The position numbers and the translations under genes were made by a program. A stretch of DNA of 39,234 bases from Synergistaceae bacterium (lineage in GTDB: Bacteria; Synergistota; Synergistia; Synergistales; Aminobacteriaceae), in contig JAFSRQ010000004.1 in the NCBI GenBank assembly GCA_017446055.1, positions 1-39,234 on the forward strand, written 5' to 3'. The notes beneath the pieces were generated by a model, which had not been told where the DNA came from, searched no databases, and saw nothing but the letters and a program-made list of their open reading frames with translations. This document shows, piece after piece, positions 14,963 to 22,680 of this stretch (its first letter is position 1; the number at the start of each line of letters is the position of its first letter).

Positions 14963-16264
14963 TCACCGCCCCGCAACATTGGCCGCGCACATTGCACAGC
15001 CCCTCGCGGCTTCTTCCTGATACTTCGAGAGTCTCACCTCAAGCCCGAAGATCTCGCCCGCAATCCTCCGCATGATCTCATTCTTCCTGAGACCGTTCCC
15101 GGAGCCGACAATCACGCTTGCCCTGCGTCCAGTCAGACGTGCCATCTCCTGATACATTCCGTGAAGCTCCGTGAGAATCCCCCGCATTACCCCGACCGTG
15201 AAAGCTCCCGGCGTGAAGTTGTCCGCTGTGATTCCCGTAATGCTCCCGGTGATTTCAGGGTTGCTGCGTGTTCCGTTGAAGCGCGTATCGACATCCCAAG
15301 CCTGACTCAGGCCGCAAGAGTTAAGGAAGCCTTCAGCGTGCCTCGACATAACGTCATAGCACGAACGCCCGGCAATCTCACGGTAGAAGCCTTCGAGCAT
15401 CGCATAAGCCCTCCCGCCGCATAATGCAGACCCGGCCAGAATATACGCCTCACCGTAAGGACGAAGCTCAATGTCGCCGGAAACGTCAACGAAATTCCGC
15501 GTCATGAATGAGACCTGAGAGCCTGTGCCGATGTTCACGAGCAGCGTATTTTCCGGGTCGTCAACAGAACCCATGAAGCTGGCCTGATTATCGCCCATCG
15601 AACACACAACAGGCACTCCCGCTTCAGTCTCGCCGACAACCTTGTAGCCCCTCACAGTTTCAGGAAGGTACGAGACATCAACGCCTGCCGATTCGAGTCG
15701 GTCAAACATGAACCTGCGTTCCCTTCCGTCAAAGCAGCCCAGCCCCGCGGCCATTTCTGCGGACAAGACCGGGCAATCATTCCCGCAAAGTTTCATGGCT
15801 ATGTAGTCGCTGATTGTCGAGAGCCTCACAGCGTCAGAAGGAATTTTCCCGGCTCTCTGTAGGTAGAAGTGAGTCCCGACTCCGTAACCTGACGAGCATT
15901 TGAGGCCGTGAGAGCGGAGGATGTCGAGTGAGGATTTGCCGCTGACGGGGATATTCGCGCTTGAGTCCTGCCACGTGTAGAGGGGGCTGACGGGTTCGCC
16001 GCGTGAGTCTAAGTAGAGTATGCCGTGCATCTGGCCAGTGAGACCGATTGCGGAGGGAGTGCCGTATTTCTGCGTGAGGGAGTCGAGTCCGGCCATGACG
16101 ATTGAGAGTATCTTTGCGGGGTTCTGGACTCGCGATTCGGGGAAGTCGCCGGGTATGAATGCTTCGTGGTTGACGGTGATGCTTTCGATAATTTCGCGGG
16201 ACTCATTCACCGCCGCTATGCTGACTGACGTTGTGCCTGTATCGATTCCGAGATAGTACTTCAT
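14963..16264 (-). CDS. FGGY-family carbohydrate kinase, sedoheptulokinase-like
   Basis: 433-residue ATP-dependent sugar kinase. The N-terminal phosphate-1 loop is YYLGIDTGTTSVS. Substrate-site features include GLTGQMHGI and YTWQDSS, the latter with the WxD-type motif of the family. The second domain has GDNQASFMGS, the nucleotide site LVNIGTGSQVS and a C-terminal IVGSGNGLRKN followed by RGCAMCAA. GTGSQ and the short length resemble sedoheptulokinases more than glycerol or xylulose kinases, but specificity is uncertain. AGGAGG 10 nt upstream supports ATG 16264; an ATG at 16300 is in frame but precedes the ribosome site. It may serve the sugar importer at 18232-21703, from which it is separated by the tnpB remnant. 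Confidence 0.85.
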   Translation of the reverse strand: MKYYLGIDTGTTSVSIAAVNESREIIESITVNHEAFIPGDFPESRVQNPAKILSIVMAGLDSLTQKYGTPSAIGLTGQMHGILYLDSRGEPVSPLYTWQDSSANIPVSGKSSLDILRSHGLKCSSGYGVGTHFYLQRAGKIPSDAVRLSTISDYIAMKLCGNDCPVLSAEMAAGLGCFDGRERRFMFDRLESAGVDVSYLPETVRGYKVVGETEAGVPVVCSMGDNQASFMGSVDDPENTLLVNIGTGSQVSFMTRNFVDVSGDIELRPYGEAYILAGSALCGGRAYAMLEGFYREIAGRSCYDVMSRHAEGFLNSCGLSQAWDVDTRFNGTRSNPEITGSITGITADNFTPGAFTVGVMRGILTELHGMYQEMARLTGRRASVIVGSGNGLRKNEIMRRIAGEIFGLEVRLSKYQEEAARGCAMCAANVAGR

Positions 16265-16300
16265 TGGGTGATTGCCTCCTGTTTGCTGGGTAATGTGCAT

Positions 16301-16308
16301 AGTATAAT
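16301..16308. promoter_or_regulatory. overlapping divergent -10 elements
   Basis: AGTATAAT reads TATAAT (16303-16308) towards the cupin gene and TATACT (16306-16301) towards the kinase gene. Matching -35 hexamers are weak, so this is only a candidate shared promoter. Confidence 0.3.
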
Positions 16309-16338
16309 CGCTAAATCACACGAAGGAGGGCGTAATTC

Positions 16339-16890
16339 ATGAAACTTGTTGTGTTATGTGTTCTTGCGTTTGCAGCTGCTGCTGTGAAAGCCGAAGCCGG
16401 GATTTCTGATGACGTGCCGAAAAATTCACGCGCTGAAATCCTGAAGGAAGCCTACAATCTGGAGGGTCATTCTGAGGGGGGAAGGTTCGCGGAAGTCTAT
16501 ACATCTCCTGACGATAAGGACGAGAGGAGTTTGGCCGGGAGCATATACTTTCTGCTTGACGGGGGCGAAATCTCACACTTCCATCAAATTGACTGCGATG
16601 AAATCTGGTACTATCACGAGGGCTGCGGAATGAAAATCACCGTCCTTGATGGCGCGGGCAAGAAGGAATATCGGCTTGGTGCTGACGTGTCGAACGGCGA
16701 GCGTCATATGATAGTCATCCCGAAAGGAGTCATATTCGCGGCGGAGAATCTCAGCAAGGACAGCTACACGTTCGTATCCTGCGCAACGTCCCCGAAATTC
16801 AGGTACGAGGGCTTCAGGTTAGTCGGCAAAAACGAAATCAGGGAGAAATTCCCGGACATTGCTGATGAGATAGAGTATCTCGCATATTAG
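16339..16890 (+). CDS. cupin_5 (DUF985) protein with signal peptide
   Basis: 183 residues. The beta-barrel domain is a clear DUF985 cupin: YNLEGHSEGGRFAEVY near the start, SIYFLLDGGEISHFHQID, then CDEIWYYHEG, a GERHMIVIPKGVIFAAE strand and SYTFVSCATSPKF. The metal-site-like residues are His in SHFHQ and Glu in DEIW. Unusually for the family, a hydrophobic signal-like N-terminus (KLVVLCVLAFAAAAVKAEA) precedes it, suggesting export. GAAGGAGGG lies 11 nt before the ATG. Substrate unknown; cupin_5 members include sugar-binding or epimerase-like proteins. The tnpB reading frame begins 3 bp after the stop. Confidence 0.87.
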   Translation: MKLVVLCVLAFAAAAVKAEAGISDDVPKNSRAEILKEAYNLEGHSEGGRFAEVYTSPDDKDERSLAGSIYFLLDGGEISHFHQIDCDEIWYYHEGCGMKITVLDGAGKKEYRLGADVSNGERHMIVIPKGVIFAAENLSKDSYTFVSCATSPKFRYEGFRLVGKNEIREKFPDIADEIEYLAY

Positions 16891-16892
16891 GG

Positions 16893-17732
16893 ATGAAGAC
16901 GTTCTGCTTCAAGCTCTACAATTCCCGGCGTAACAGTGAGATTATGAGGCTGATAGATATTGCTGGTCTCGTCTATAATCACTGCATAGCCCTTCACAGG
17001 AGGTATTACAGGCTTTACGGCGGCTATATACACAAGAATGATTTGCAGAAGCACCTGACCAGCCTTAAGCGGACAAAGAGATTCGGCTTCTTCAGGAGAC
17101 TTGATGCGCAGGCCATGCAGAATGTTGTTGAGAGAATTGACCTGCTGTATGCTCGTTTCTGGAAGAGTCTCAAACGCAAGCAGAAGGCTTCCCCTCCGAA
17201 ATTCCGCAAGGTGAAGAAGTACAAATCAATCACGCTCAAGCAATCTGGCTGGAGGCTGGACGAACAATCACGGACAATAACAATACAAGGCATATGCTGT
17301 AGGTACTATAAATCCCGTAACATAGAAGGGAGGGTGAAAACTGTAACAGTTAAGCGTGATTTGTTGGGGGATATATACGTGTACTTCTGCTGTGAGACTC
17401 AGTGCGATGTTGTCGGGTTCAGATCAGGTAAGAGCGTCGGACTCGATTTCGGGCTGAAGAGATTTCTCACGGCATCAGACGGCCATGATATAGAGTCCCC
17501 TGACTTTTTCGACATCAACGCCACATCCATAAGGAGCAACAGCCGCAAAATCTCGCGCAGGAAGAAAGGCTCAGGCAACTTTGAGCGTGCGAGACTCGAT
17601 TTAGCCCGCGCATACCGCAAGATGTACAACCAGCGTCATGATTTCCACTTCAAGACAGCAAGGAAGCTGTGTGAAGATTATGCTGTGATATGCCTTGAGG
17701 ATCTCAACATTAAGGCGATGACAAAACGCTGA
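16893..17732 (+). pseudogene. tnpB: TnpB (RNA-guided nuclease), N-terminal part, ends at premature TGA
   Basis: 280 codons including the stop of an IS200/IS605 OrfB (TnpB), an omega-RNA-guided DNA endonuclease that promotes element retention. It shows the typical opening (KTFCFKLYNSRRNSE), the basic helix-turn-helix region, the RuvC-I Asp in VGLDFGLKRF and the RuvC-II Glu in ICLEDLNIK. The frame stops at TGA 17730-17732, directly before GRK. In related proteins this position reads LWGRK, so TGG has most simply mutated to TGA. The truncated product would lack RuvC-III and the zinc ribbon and be inactive as a nuclease. There is no clear ribosome site; only GGATG follows the cupin stop. Confidence 0.85.
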
Positions 17733-18005
17733 GGCAGAAAGATTATGAGTCTTGCCTTCTCATATTTCGTGAAGATTCTCACATATGAGGCGACGAAATT
17801 CGGCACAAGGATAATCTTCATTGACCGCTTTTATCCGTCAAGCCAGATTTGCCACAAGTGCGGGTACAAGAACGAGGCCGTGAAGGATTTGCGTGTTCGT
17901 GAGTGGAGATGTCCTCATTGCGGAGCGGAACATGACCGTGACAGGAACGCGGCGAAGAATATTTTGCGAGTCGGGGTGGCGACTCATTTGCAGGAGAGCC
18001 AGTAA
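17733..18005 (+). pseudogene. tnpB: TnpB, C-terminal part after the premature TGA
   Basis: Continues the same frame after TGA: GRKIMSLAFSYFVKIL, then FIDRFYPSSQICHKCGYKNE, CPHCG and the RuvC-III Asp in HDRDRNAAKNIL. The two CxxC pairs form the zinc ribbon. Everything needed for a complete TnpB is present except for the single Trp codon. The first ATG in this piece is at 17745, but separate translation would not give a functional protein. Confidence 0.85.
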
Positions 18006-18076
18006 GACACCAGAACACCGGCGCAGGCTTGTTGATAGCACGATCCCCTAGTCGTAATGACTGTGAAGCGGGAATT
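17968..18076 (+). ncRNA. candidate omega RNA (reRNA) at the tnpB 3' end
   Basis: TnpB guide RNAs come from the tnpB 3' end and the right end of the element. Two hairpins fit: GAGTCG/CGACTC (17968-17973, 17980-17985) and AGTC/GACT (18050-18053, 18059-18062), followed by GAAGCGGGAAT, a likely scaffold end. The guide would then start after about 18076. This is pattern-based only. Confidence 0.3.
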
Positions 18077-18134
18077 CACCAAATGACCCTGAATAATCCC
18101 AAGACGAACCGGGAAACGTAACAGCAATTCCCGC
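18068..18134. repeat. perfect 9-bp inverted repeat at element right end
   Basis: GCGGGAATT (18068-18076) and AATTCCCGC (18126-18134) are exact reverse complements 49 bp apart. They may mark the right end of the tnpB element or form a weak hairpin before the sugar-importer genes. Confidence 0.55.
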
Positions 18135-18231
18135 AATGTTGTCTGCAAAAATTTATCCGCTACTGTATAATTGTTTCATCCCTTTTTTGGACAGTAATAC
18201 AAATTTATTCACAGGAGGATTTTTTCTCACC

Positions 18232-19155
18232 ATGAAGAAACTATTTGTGTTTTTCCTCGCAGTATGTCTCATCGTCAGCGCGTCAAGCGTCTCATTCGCG
18301 CAGGGAAAGAAGTTCGGGGCTAACTTTATGACGCTCAACAACCCGTTCTTCGGAGTCATGAACGACGCAATCAAGGCCGCAGTCGAGGCTAACGGCGACA
18401 CACTCATCACCCTTGACCCCGCTCTCGATGTCGTGAAGCAGATCTCGCAGATTGAGGATCTCGTAGCTCAGGGAGTCGATGCTATCTTCCTGAACCCGGT
18501 TGACTGGCAGGCAGTAGCTCCCGGACTCATGGCCGCCCACGAAGCAGGTATCCCCATCATCAACGTTGACGCTCCCGTCTATGATGAGGACTATGTAGCC
18601 TGCATAGTTGCGTCAGACAACCTCGCCGCCGGACTCGTTTGCGGTGAAGACATGCTCAAGCGTCTTCCGAAGGGCGGAAAGGCTGTAATTCTCGGCCACC
18701 CCACAACGAAGACAGGAATTGACCGTATCGCCAACTTCAAGAAGATAATCGAGGCTCATCCAGAGTTCACGATTGCGGCGGAAGACAGCTCCGAGGGTCA
18801 GCTCGAAATCGCTATGCCCAAGATGGAGAACATCATCCAGGCTCACCCGGATATGGCGGTCGTTATGTGCGTGAATGACCCCACAGCGCGCGGCGTAATC
18901 CAGGCTCTCAAGGCAGCGGACATGAAGGGCGTTCTGATTTACGGCGTTGACGGCTCACCTGACGCGAAGAAGGCAATCAAGGAAGGCGACATGACAGGAA
19001 CAGCGGCTCAGTCCCCCATCAACATTGGCAAGATCGGCGTTGAGATGGCCTACAAGATTCTCGCGGGCGAAAAGGTAGAGAAGCATATCCCCGTTCCCGT
19101 ACAGCTCATCACAATTGAGAACGTTGACGAGTTCGGCGTTGACGGCTGGCAGTAG
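18232..19155 (+). CDS. sugar ABC transporter substrate-binding protein (RbsB-type)
   Basis: 307-residue periplasmic sugar-binding protein of the ribose/galactose family (Peripla_BP_4). The signal peptide is KKLFVFFLAVCLIVSASSVSFA. The mature fold shows the family pattern: NNPFFGVMNDAIKAA, QISQIEDLVAQGVDAIFLNPVDW, AGIPIINVDAPV, GHPTTKTGIDRIANF, VVMCVNDPTARGVIQAL and YGVDGSPDAKKAI. AGGAGG (18213-18218) supports ATG 18232; the frame is open further upstream (ATG 18136) but without a signal peptide there. A TATAAT at 18166-18171 may be the -10. It is the first gene of a three-gene importer. Ligand unknown; a pentose or pentose-like sugar is plausible. Confidence 0.93.
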   Translation: MKKLFVFFLAVCLIVSASSVSFAQGKKFGANFMTLNNPFFGVMNDAIKAAVEANGDTLITLDPALDVVKQISQIEDLVAQGVDAIFLNPVDWQAVAPGLMAAHEAGIPIINVDAPVYDEDYVACIVASDNLAAGLVCGEDMLKRLPKGGKAVILGHPTTKTGIDRIANFKKIIEAHPEFTIAAEDSSEGQLEIAMPKMENIIQAHPDMAVVMCVNDPTARGVIQALKAADMKGVLIYGVDGSPDAKKAIKEGDMTGTAAQSPINIGKIGVEMAYKILAGEKVEKHIPVPVQLITIENVDEFGVDGWQ

Positions 19156-19169
19156 AATTTGACCGACAG

Positions 19170-19204
19170 AAGGCAGGCGCATTCGTTAAGGGTGTACCTG
19201 CCTT
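19170..19204 (+). terminator. intercistronic stem-loop (attenuator) after the binding-protein gene
   Basis: AAGGCAGG (19170-19177) pairs perfectly with CCTGCCTT (19197-19204), followed by TGTGTTT, a weak T tract. Such structures usually lower downstream transcription or protect the upstream message, giving an excess of binding protein over ATPase and permease. Confidence 0.65.
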
Positions 19205-19230
19205 TGTGTTTACGGAGGTGAACAAGCGTA

Positions 19231-20745
19231 ATGGCAGAAGAAAAAATTTTGCTCCAGATGAAGAACATCCACAAGAAATTTCCCGGTGTTTATGCTTTGA
19301 AGGACGTTAATTTTGACCTTAGAGCCGGAGAAGTTCACGCTCTTTTGGGCGAAAACGGAGCAGGAAAATCTACCCTCATAAAGTGTCTTGCAGGCATATA
19401 CATTCCCGAAGAAGGAGAAGTTATCGTGAAGGGCGAGTCCCACATCATGAAGAGCGTCGCGGACTCTCAGGCTCACGGAATCAGCGTCATCCATCAGGAA
19501 TTGTGCCTTGTCCCGTATCTCTCAATCGCTGAGAACATGTACTTGGGACGCGAGAGAAACGTTGCGGGAATCATCAAGCGCGGTGAGGAGAATGAAGCGG
19601 CCAAAAAGATGCTCGCACGTCTGGGGCTGGACTTTGACCCGAACACGCTCATTAAGGACTTGAGCATAGCACAGCAACAGATGGTAGAAATCGCAAAGGC
19701 ACTCTCTGTTGACGCTGATATTCTCGTCATGGATGAGCCGACAGCGTCATTGACCGACAAAGAGACGGAAGTCCTGTTCAAGACGATGAGACAGCTTAAG
19801 GCTGAGGGCATCGGGATAATCTACATTTCCCACAGAATGAGTGAGCTTTTCGCCATAACCGACCGCGTAACAATCATGCGCGACGGCCAGTATGTCGGGA
19901 CGGTCAACACACGCGAGACCACGAATGACCAGCTAATCGCAATGATGGTTGGGCGCGAACTGACACAGCTATACTTCAAGGACGAGGTGAAGCCGGGCAA
20001 GGTCGTTATCGAGGTGAAAGACTTGGTGAGTCCTCCCTTCGTCAACGGCGTATCATTCTCCGTTCGTGAGGGTGAGATTGTCGGAATGTCGGGGCTTGTC
20101 GGCGCAGGAAGGTCTGAGACTGCACACTGCATTTTCGGGATTGATGACAGGTACACGGGCGAGATTCTCATTGACGGAAAACCCGTTCACATCCGCTCAG
20201 TGCGTCAGGCCATGCAGAACGGAATCGCGATGGTCCCGGAAAACCGCAAGGAGGAAGGACTCGTACTCATTAACTCAGTCGGCTACAACCTCACGCTGAC
20301 GGTGCTTCACGAAATCTTCAGGGGCAGGCCGCTCGGCAATCCCGCAAAAGAGACCGAGACAATCACGCGCTACATTCAGGAGCTCGCGATAAAGACACCT
20401 TCAGCCAACCAGCTCGCGGAAAATCTTTCGGGCGGAAACCAGCAGAAGATAGTAATCGCGAAATGGCTTGCCACAAAACCGAAGCTGTTGATACTCGATG
20501 AGCCTACGAGGGGTGTTGACGTTGGAGCGAGGGCGGAAATTTACGGCTTCATGAATGAGCTGGCCAAACAGGGAGTCGCAATTCTCATGATTTCGTCAGA
20601 CCTGCCGGAAGTCATCAACATGTCGGACAGGGTACTAGTCATGCACGAGGGAAGAGTCACGGCCAACCTCGGCAAAAACGAATTGAGCCAGGAAATAATC
20701 ATGCGTTACGCAACAGGAACAGGAGGAACTCTAAATGTCGCTTGA
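19231..20745 (+). CDS. sugar ABC transporter ATP-binding protein (RbsA/MglA-type)
   Basis: 504-residue protein with two nucleotide-binding domains, powering the importer from the cytoplasmic side. Domain 1: Walker A GENGAGKST, signature-like LSIAQQQMVEI, Walker B ILVMDEP and the ISHRM switch. Domain 2: a degenerate Walker A (GLVGAGRSE, with Arg for Lys, as usual in this family), signature LSGGNQQKIV, Walker B LLILDEP and TRGVDVGA. Only the first Walker A has the catalytic lysine. GGAGGTG precedes the ATG by about 9 nt. Its end overlaps the permease start by 11 nt, so the two are coupled. Confidence 0.95.
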   Translation: MAEEKILLQMKNIHKKFPGVYALKDVNFDLRAGEVHALLGENGAGKSTLIKCLAGIYIPEEGEVIVKGESHIMKSVADSQAHGISVIHQELCLVPYLSIAENMYLGRERNVAGIIKRGEENEAAKKMLARLGLDFDPNTLIKDLSIAQQQMVEIAKALSVDADILVMDEPTASLTDKETEVLFKTMRQLKAEGIGIIYISHRMSELFAITDRVTIMRDGQYVGTVNTRETTNDQLIAMMVGRELTQLYFKDEVKPGKVVIEVKDLVSPPFVNGVSFSVREGEIVGMSGLVGAGRSETAHCIFGIDDRYTGEILIDGKPVHIRSVRQAMQNGIAMVPENRKEEGLVLINSVGYNLTLTVLHEIFRGRPLGNPAKETETITRYIQELAIKTPSANQLAENLSGGNQQKIVIAKWLATKPKLLILDEPTRGVDVGARAEIYGFMNELAKQGVAILMISSDLPEVINMSDRVLVMHEGRVTANLGKNELSQEIIMRYATGTGGTLNVA

Positions 20746-21703
20746 AGCACCGAAGGCACAGAACGGATTTGTCCGCTACTTCAAGGAGAATATGGGTACG
20801 TTGATCGGACTTCTGGCAATGTGCCTCATACTTTCATTCACAACAAACGGAGTATTTTACTCACAGCGCAACTTGGTGAACGTGCTGCGTCAGGTGTCAT
20901 CGAATGCCTGCCTAGCGTTCGGTATGACATTCGCGATAATCACGGGTGGAATTGACCTGTCAGTCGGCTCAATCCTCGCATTATCGGGAACTCTCAGCGC
21001 GGGCTTCATTGCTCACAATAACATGCCGGTAGCACAGGCTGTAACGCTTGCAATTGTAATCGGCACAGCATTAGGACTCTTCAATGGCCTCGTGATTGCG
21101 AAGACTACAATTCCTCCGTTCATCGTAACGCTTGCAATGATGCAGATAGCAAGAGGGGCTGCGTATATTTACTCCAACGGCCAGCCGATTCGCGCTATGT
21201 TCCCTGACTACCAGATTATCGGGACGGGCTACCTTGGGCCGATACCTTACCCCGTAATCTACATGCTTGTGTTCCTGGTGATATGCGTGATTCTGTTGAG
21301 CAAGACTCGCTTCGGGCGGCATGTTTACGCTGTGGGCGGCAACGACAAGGCGGCGATATTCTCCGGCGTTAACGTTGCGAGGACGAAGATGCTTGTGTAC
21401 ACGATGAGCGGATTTCTTGCGGCGTTCACGGGCGTGGTGCTTTGCGCGAGGATGGCATCAGGTCAGCCTACAGCAGGACAGGCTTTCGAGATGGACGCGA
21501 TTGCGGCGACGGTTCTGGGCGGAACGTCAATGTCCGGCGGTGTCGGGAAAATCGGCTCAACGTTCATCGGCGTACTGATTATCGGAGTCCTGAACAACGG
21601 CTTGAACTTGCTCGGTCTAAATTCCTTCTGGCAGCAAATTGCGAAAGGTATCGTGATATTGCTGGCGGTTTATGTGGACATGCTCAAGAAGCGCAGGAAG
21701 TAG
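20735..21703 (+). CDS. sugar ABC transporter permease (RbsC-type)
   Basis: 322-residue inner-membrane permease of the BPD_transp_2 family with about eight to ten hydrophobic segments. Diagnostic stretches: CLAFGMTFAIITGGIDLSVGS near residue 60, IVTLAMMQIARGAAY, FGRHVYAVGGNDKAA (the coupling-helix region), MLVYTMSGFLAAFTGV and VLGGTSMSGGVGKI. The basic tail is KKRRK. Two copies would form the channel. It ends the operon and is followed by a strong terminator. Order binding protein-ATPase-permease is the same as in mglBAC. Confidence 0.95.
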   Translation: MSLEAPKAQNGFVRYFKENMGTLIGLLAMCLILSFTTNGVFYSQRNLVNVLRQVSSNACLAFGMTFAIITGGIDLSVGSILALSGTLSAGFIAHNNMPVAQAVTLAIVIGTALGLFNGLVIAKTTIPPFIVTLAMMQIARGAAYIYSNGQPIRAMFPDYQIIGTGYLGPIPYPVIYMLVFLVICVILLSKTRFGRHVYAVGGNDKAAIFSGVNVARTKMLVYTMSGFLAAFTGVVLCARMASGQPTAGQAFEMDAIAATVLGGTSMSGGVGKIGSTFIGVLIIGVLNNGLNLLGLNSFWQQIAKGIVILLAVYVDMLKKRRK

Positions 21704-21718
21704 TGAAGATAAACAATG

Positions 21719-21750
21719 CCCCCTCCGAATGTGCGAGGGGGTAATTTTTT
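21719..21750 (+). terminator. intrinsic terminator of the sugar importer
   Basis: CCCCCTC (21719-21725) pairs with GAGGGGG (21735-21741), followed by TAATTTTTT. Confidence 0.9.
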
Positions 21751-21764
21751 GCCTGTAGTCTTGT

Positions 21765-22658
21765 TTAGGCTATTGTTGCAGGAGGAGTTCCCAATATGAT
21801 AAACGGTGTTGCTTTGTTATCGCCCAACGCGTAAAACAATTCTCTCATGGTCTCACGGTCAGTATTCCCCCTGTAACCATAATTGTACTCAGGCTTAATC
21901 TTTCCTTGTCGCAGAAGAGCTTCAACTGTTTCAACAAGTGTTTCTGTCTTAGTCCAGCGGGCTATATCATGCATGTCTCCAGCTTCCAGCACTATCGGTT
22001 CTCCGCTCTTGATGCCTCTGTAGAGAGAAATGCGCCATTCCTTCTGGCCGACGTATTCTATGCTCTTGTCGAATGAGTCTAAATTACGTTCCGCACTAGC
22101 ATTGTATGGTATGTGTCTCAAGTCAAACGGTATGTCCACATAAACATGACACTGCCAGCCCGAAGGAGTAGCAAGACCGTCCTTCTTCACTTCATGATAT
22201 ACAACGTTCCCTCCAAGATACTTGAAGTTTTCCCTGTCTGCCGCAACACCTACCCTTCTCAGAAATTCAGCAGTGTCCAGAATAATTACAGCGAATTTGC
22301 CGAATTTCTGCATATTTTCCGAGCTTTGCCAGTCTACAAGCAGATACTTATCATTCAGACGTGATACGGACATATCAACCCGGTAAAAACAGGCTACGTT
22401 GCAGTAGCAGTATCCCTCAGCCCTGAAGCGCGGATCACATGATGCATTTCGGGCGAAATCATCAGGGAAAATATCCCATGCGCTTGCAGTACAGGCCACA
22501 CCTTCATACATATCGTTCTGTTCGGAGAAACCATTGCTCTTGTCCCAGAAATACCCGAGATAGTTCATGAAGAGCTTTCCTGTCATAAAATCCCTTACGT
22601 ATGAGCGTTCATTCATGTATCTTATCAGGAAATAGGGTCTCTTTACGTCCGCTAACAT
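21765..22658 (-). CDS. hypothetical protein downstream of the restriction-modification gene
   Basis: 297-residue soluble protein; no domain recognised with confidence. The N-terminal GKLFMNYLGYFWDK...QNDMYEG block and the C-terminal YVGQKEWRISLYRG block recall the layout of DUF2971-like proteins (small strand-rich domain ending in an 'E-W-R' strand), but this is weak. It is Cys/Tyr-rich in the middle (EGYCYCNVACFY). GAGGTG 6 nt before ATG 22658 sets the start; GTG 22667 is in frame. Only 22 bp separate it from the stop of the restriction-modification gene, so both are probably on one transcript. A defence-related role is inferred from position only. Confidence 0.7.
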   Translation of the reverse strand: MLADVKRPYFLIRYMNERSYVRDFMTGKLFMNYLGYFWDKSNGFSEQNDMYEGVACTASAWDIFPDDFARNASCDPRFRAEGYCYCNVACFYRVDMSVSRLNDKYLLVDWQSSENMQKFGKFAVIILDTAEFLRRVGVAADRENFKYLGGNVVYHEVKKDGLATPSGWQCHVYVDIPFDLRHIPYNASAERNLDSFDKSIEYVGQKEWRISLYRGIKSGEPIVLEAGDMHDIARWTKTETLVETVEALLRQGKIKPEYNYGYRGNTDRETMRELFYALGDNKATPFIILGTPPATIA

Positions 22659-22680
22659 AGTCCTCACCTCTTATGTCTGA

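Larger units (their letters stand above)
16893..18134 (+). mobile_element. IS200/IS605-type tnpB-only element, degenerate
   Basis: Holds a tnpB reading frame broken by TGA and a 3' non-coding tail with small hairpins and the inverted pair GCGGGAATT/AATTCCCGC (18068-18076, 18126-18134). There is no tnpA. The left end is not recognisable: tnpB begins 3 bp after the cupin stop. The right boundary is uncertain; the segment GAAGCGGGAAT resembles the conserved right-end/guide-RNA end of such elements. Confidence 0.7.

Noticed and set aside
14960..15000. Short similarity of the kinase gene's 3' end (AATGTTGCGG..GCGGTGA) to the 31-kb repeat unit
   Set aside because: Only about 18 bases with mismatches in a GC-rich coding end; most likely chance.
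16893..18005. TGA read as Trp in TnpB (code change)
   Set aside because: TGA ends many other genes here at sensible positions, including TGATG and ATGA overlaps.
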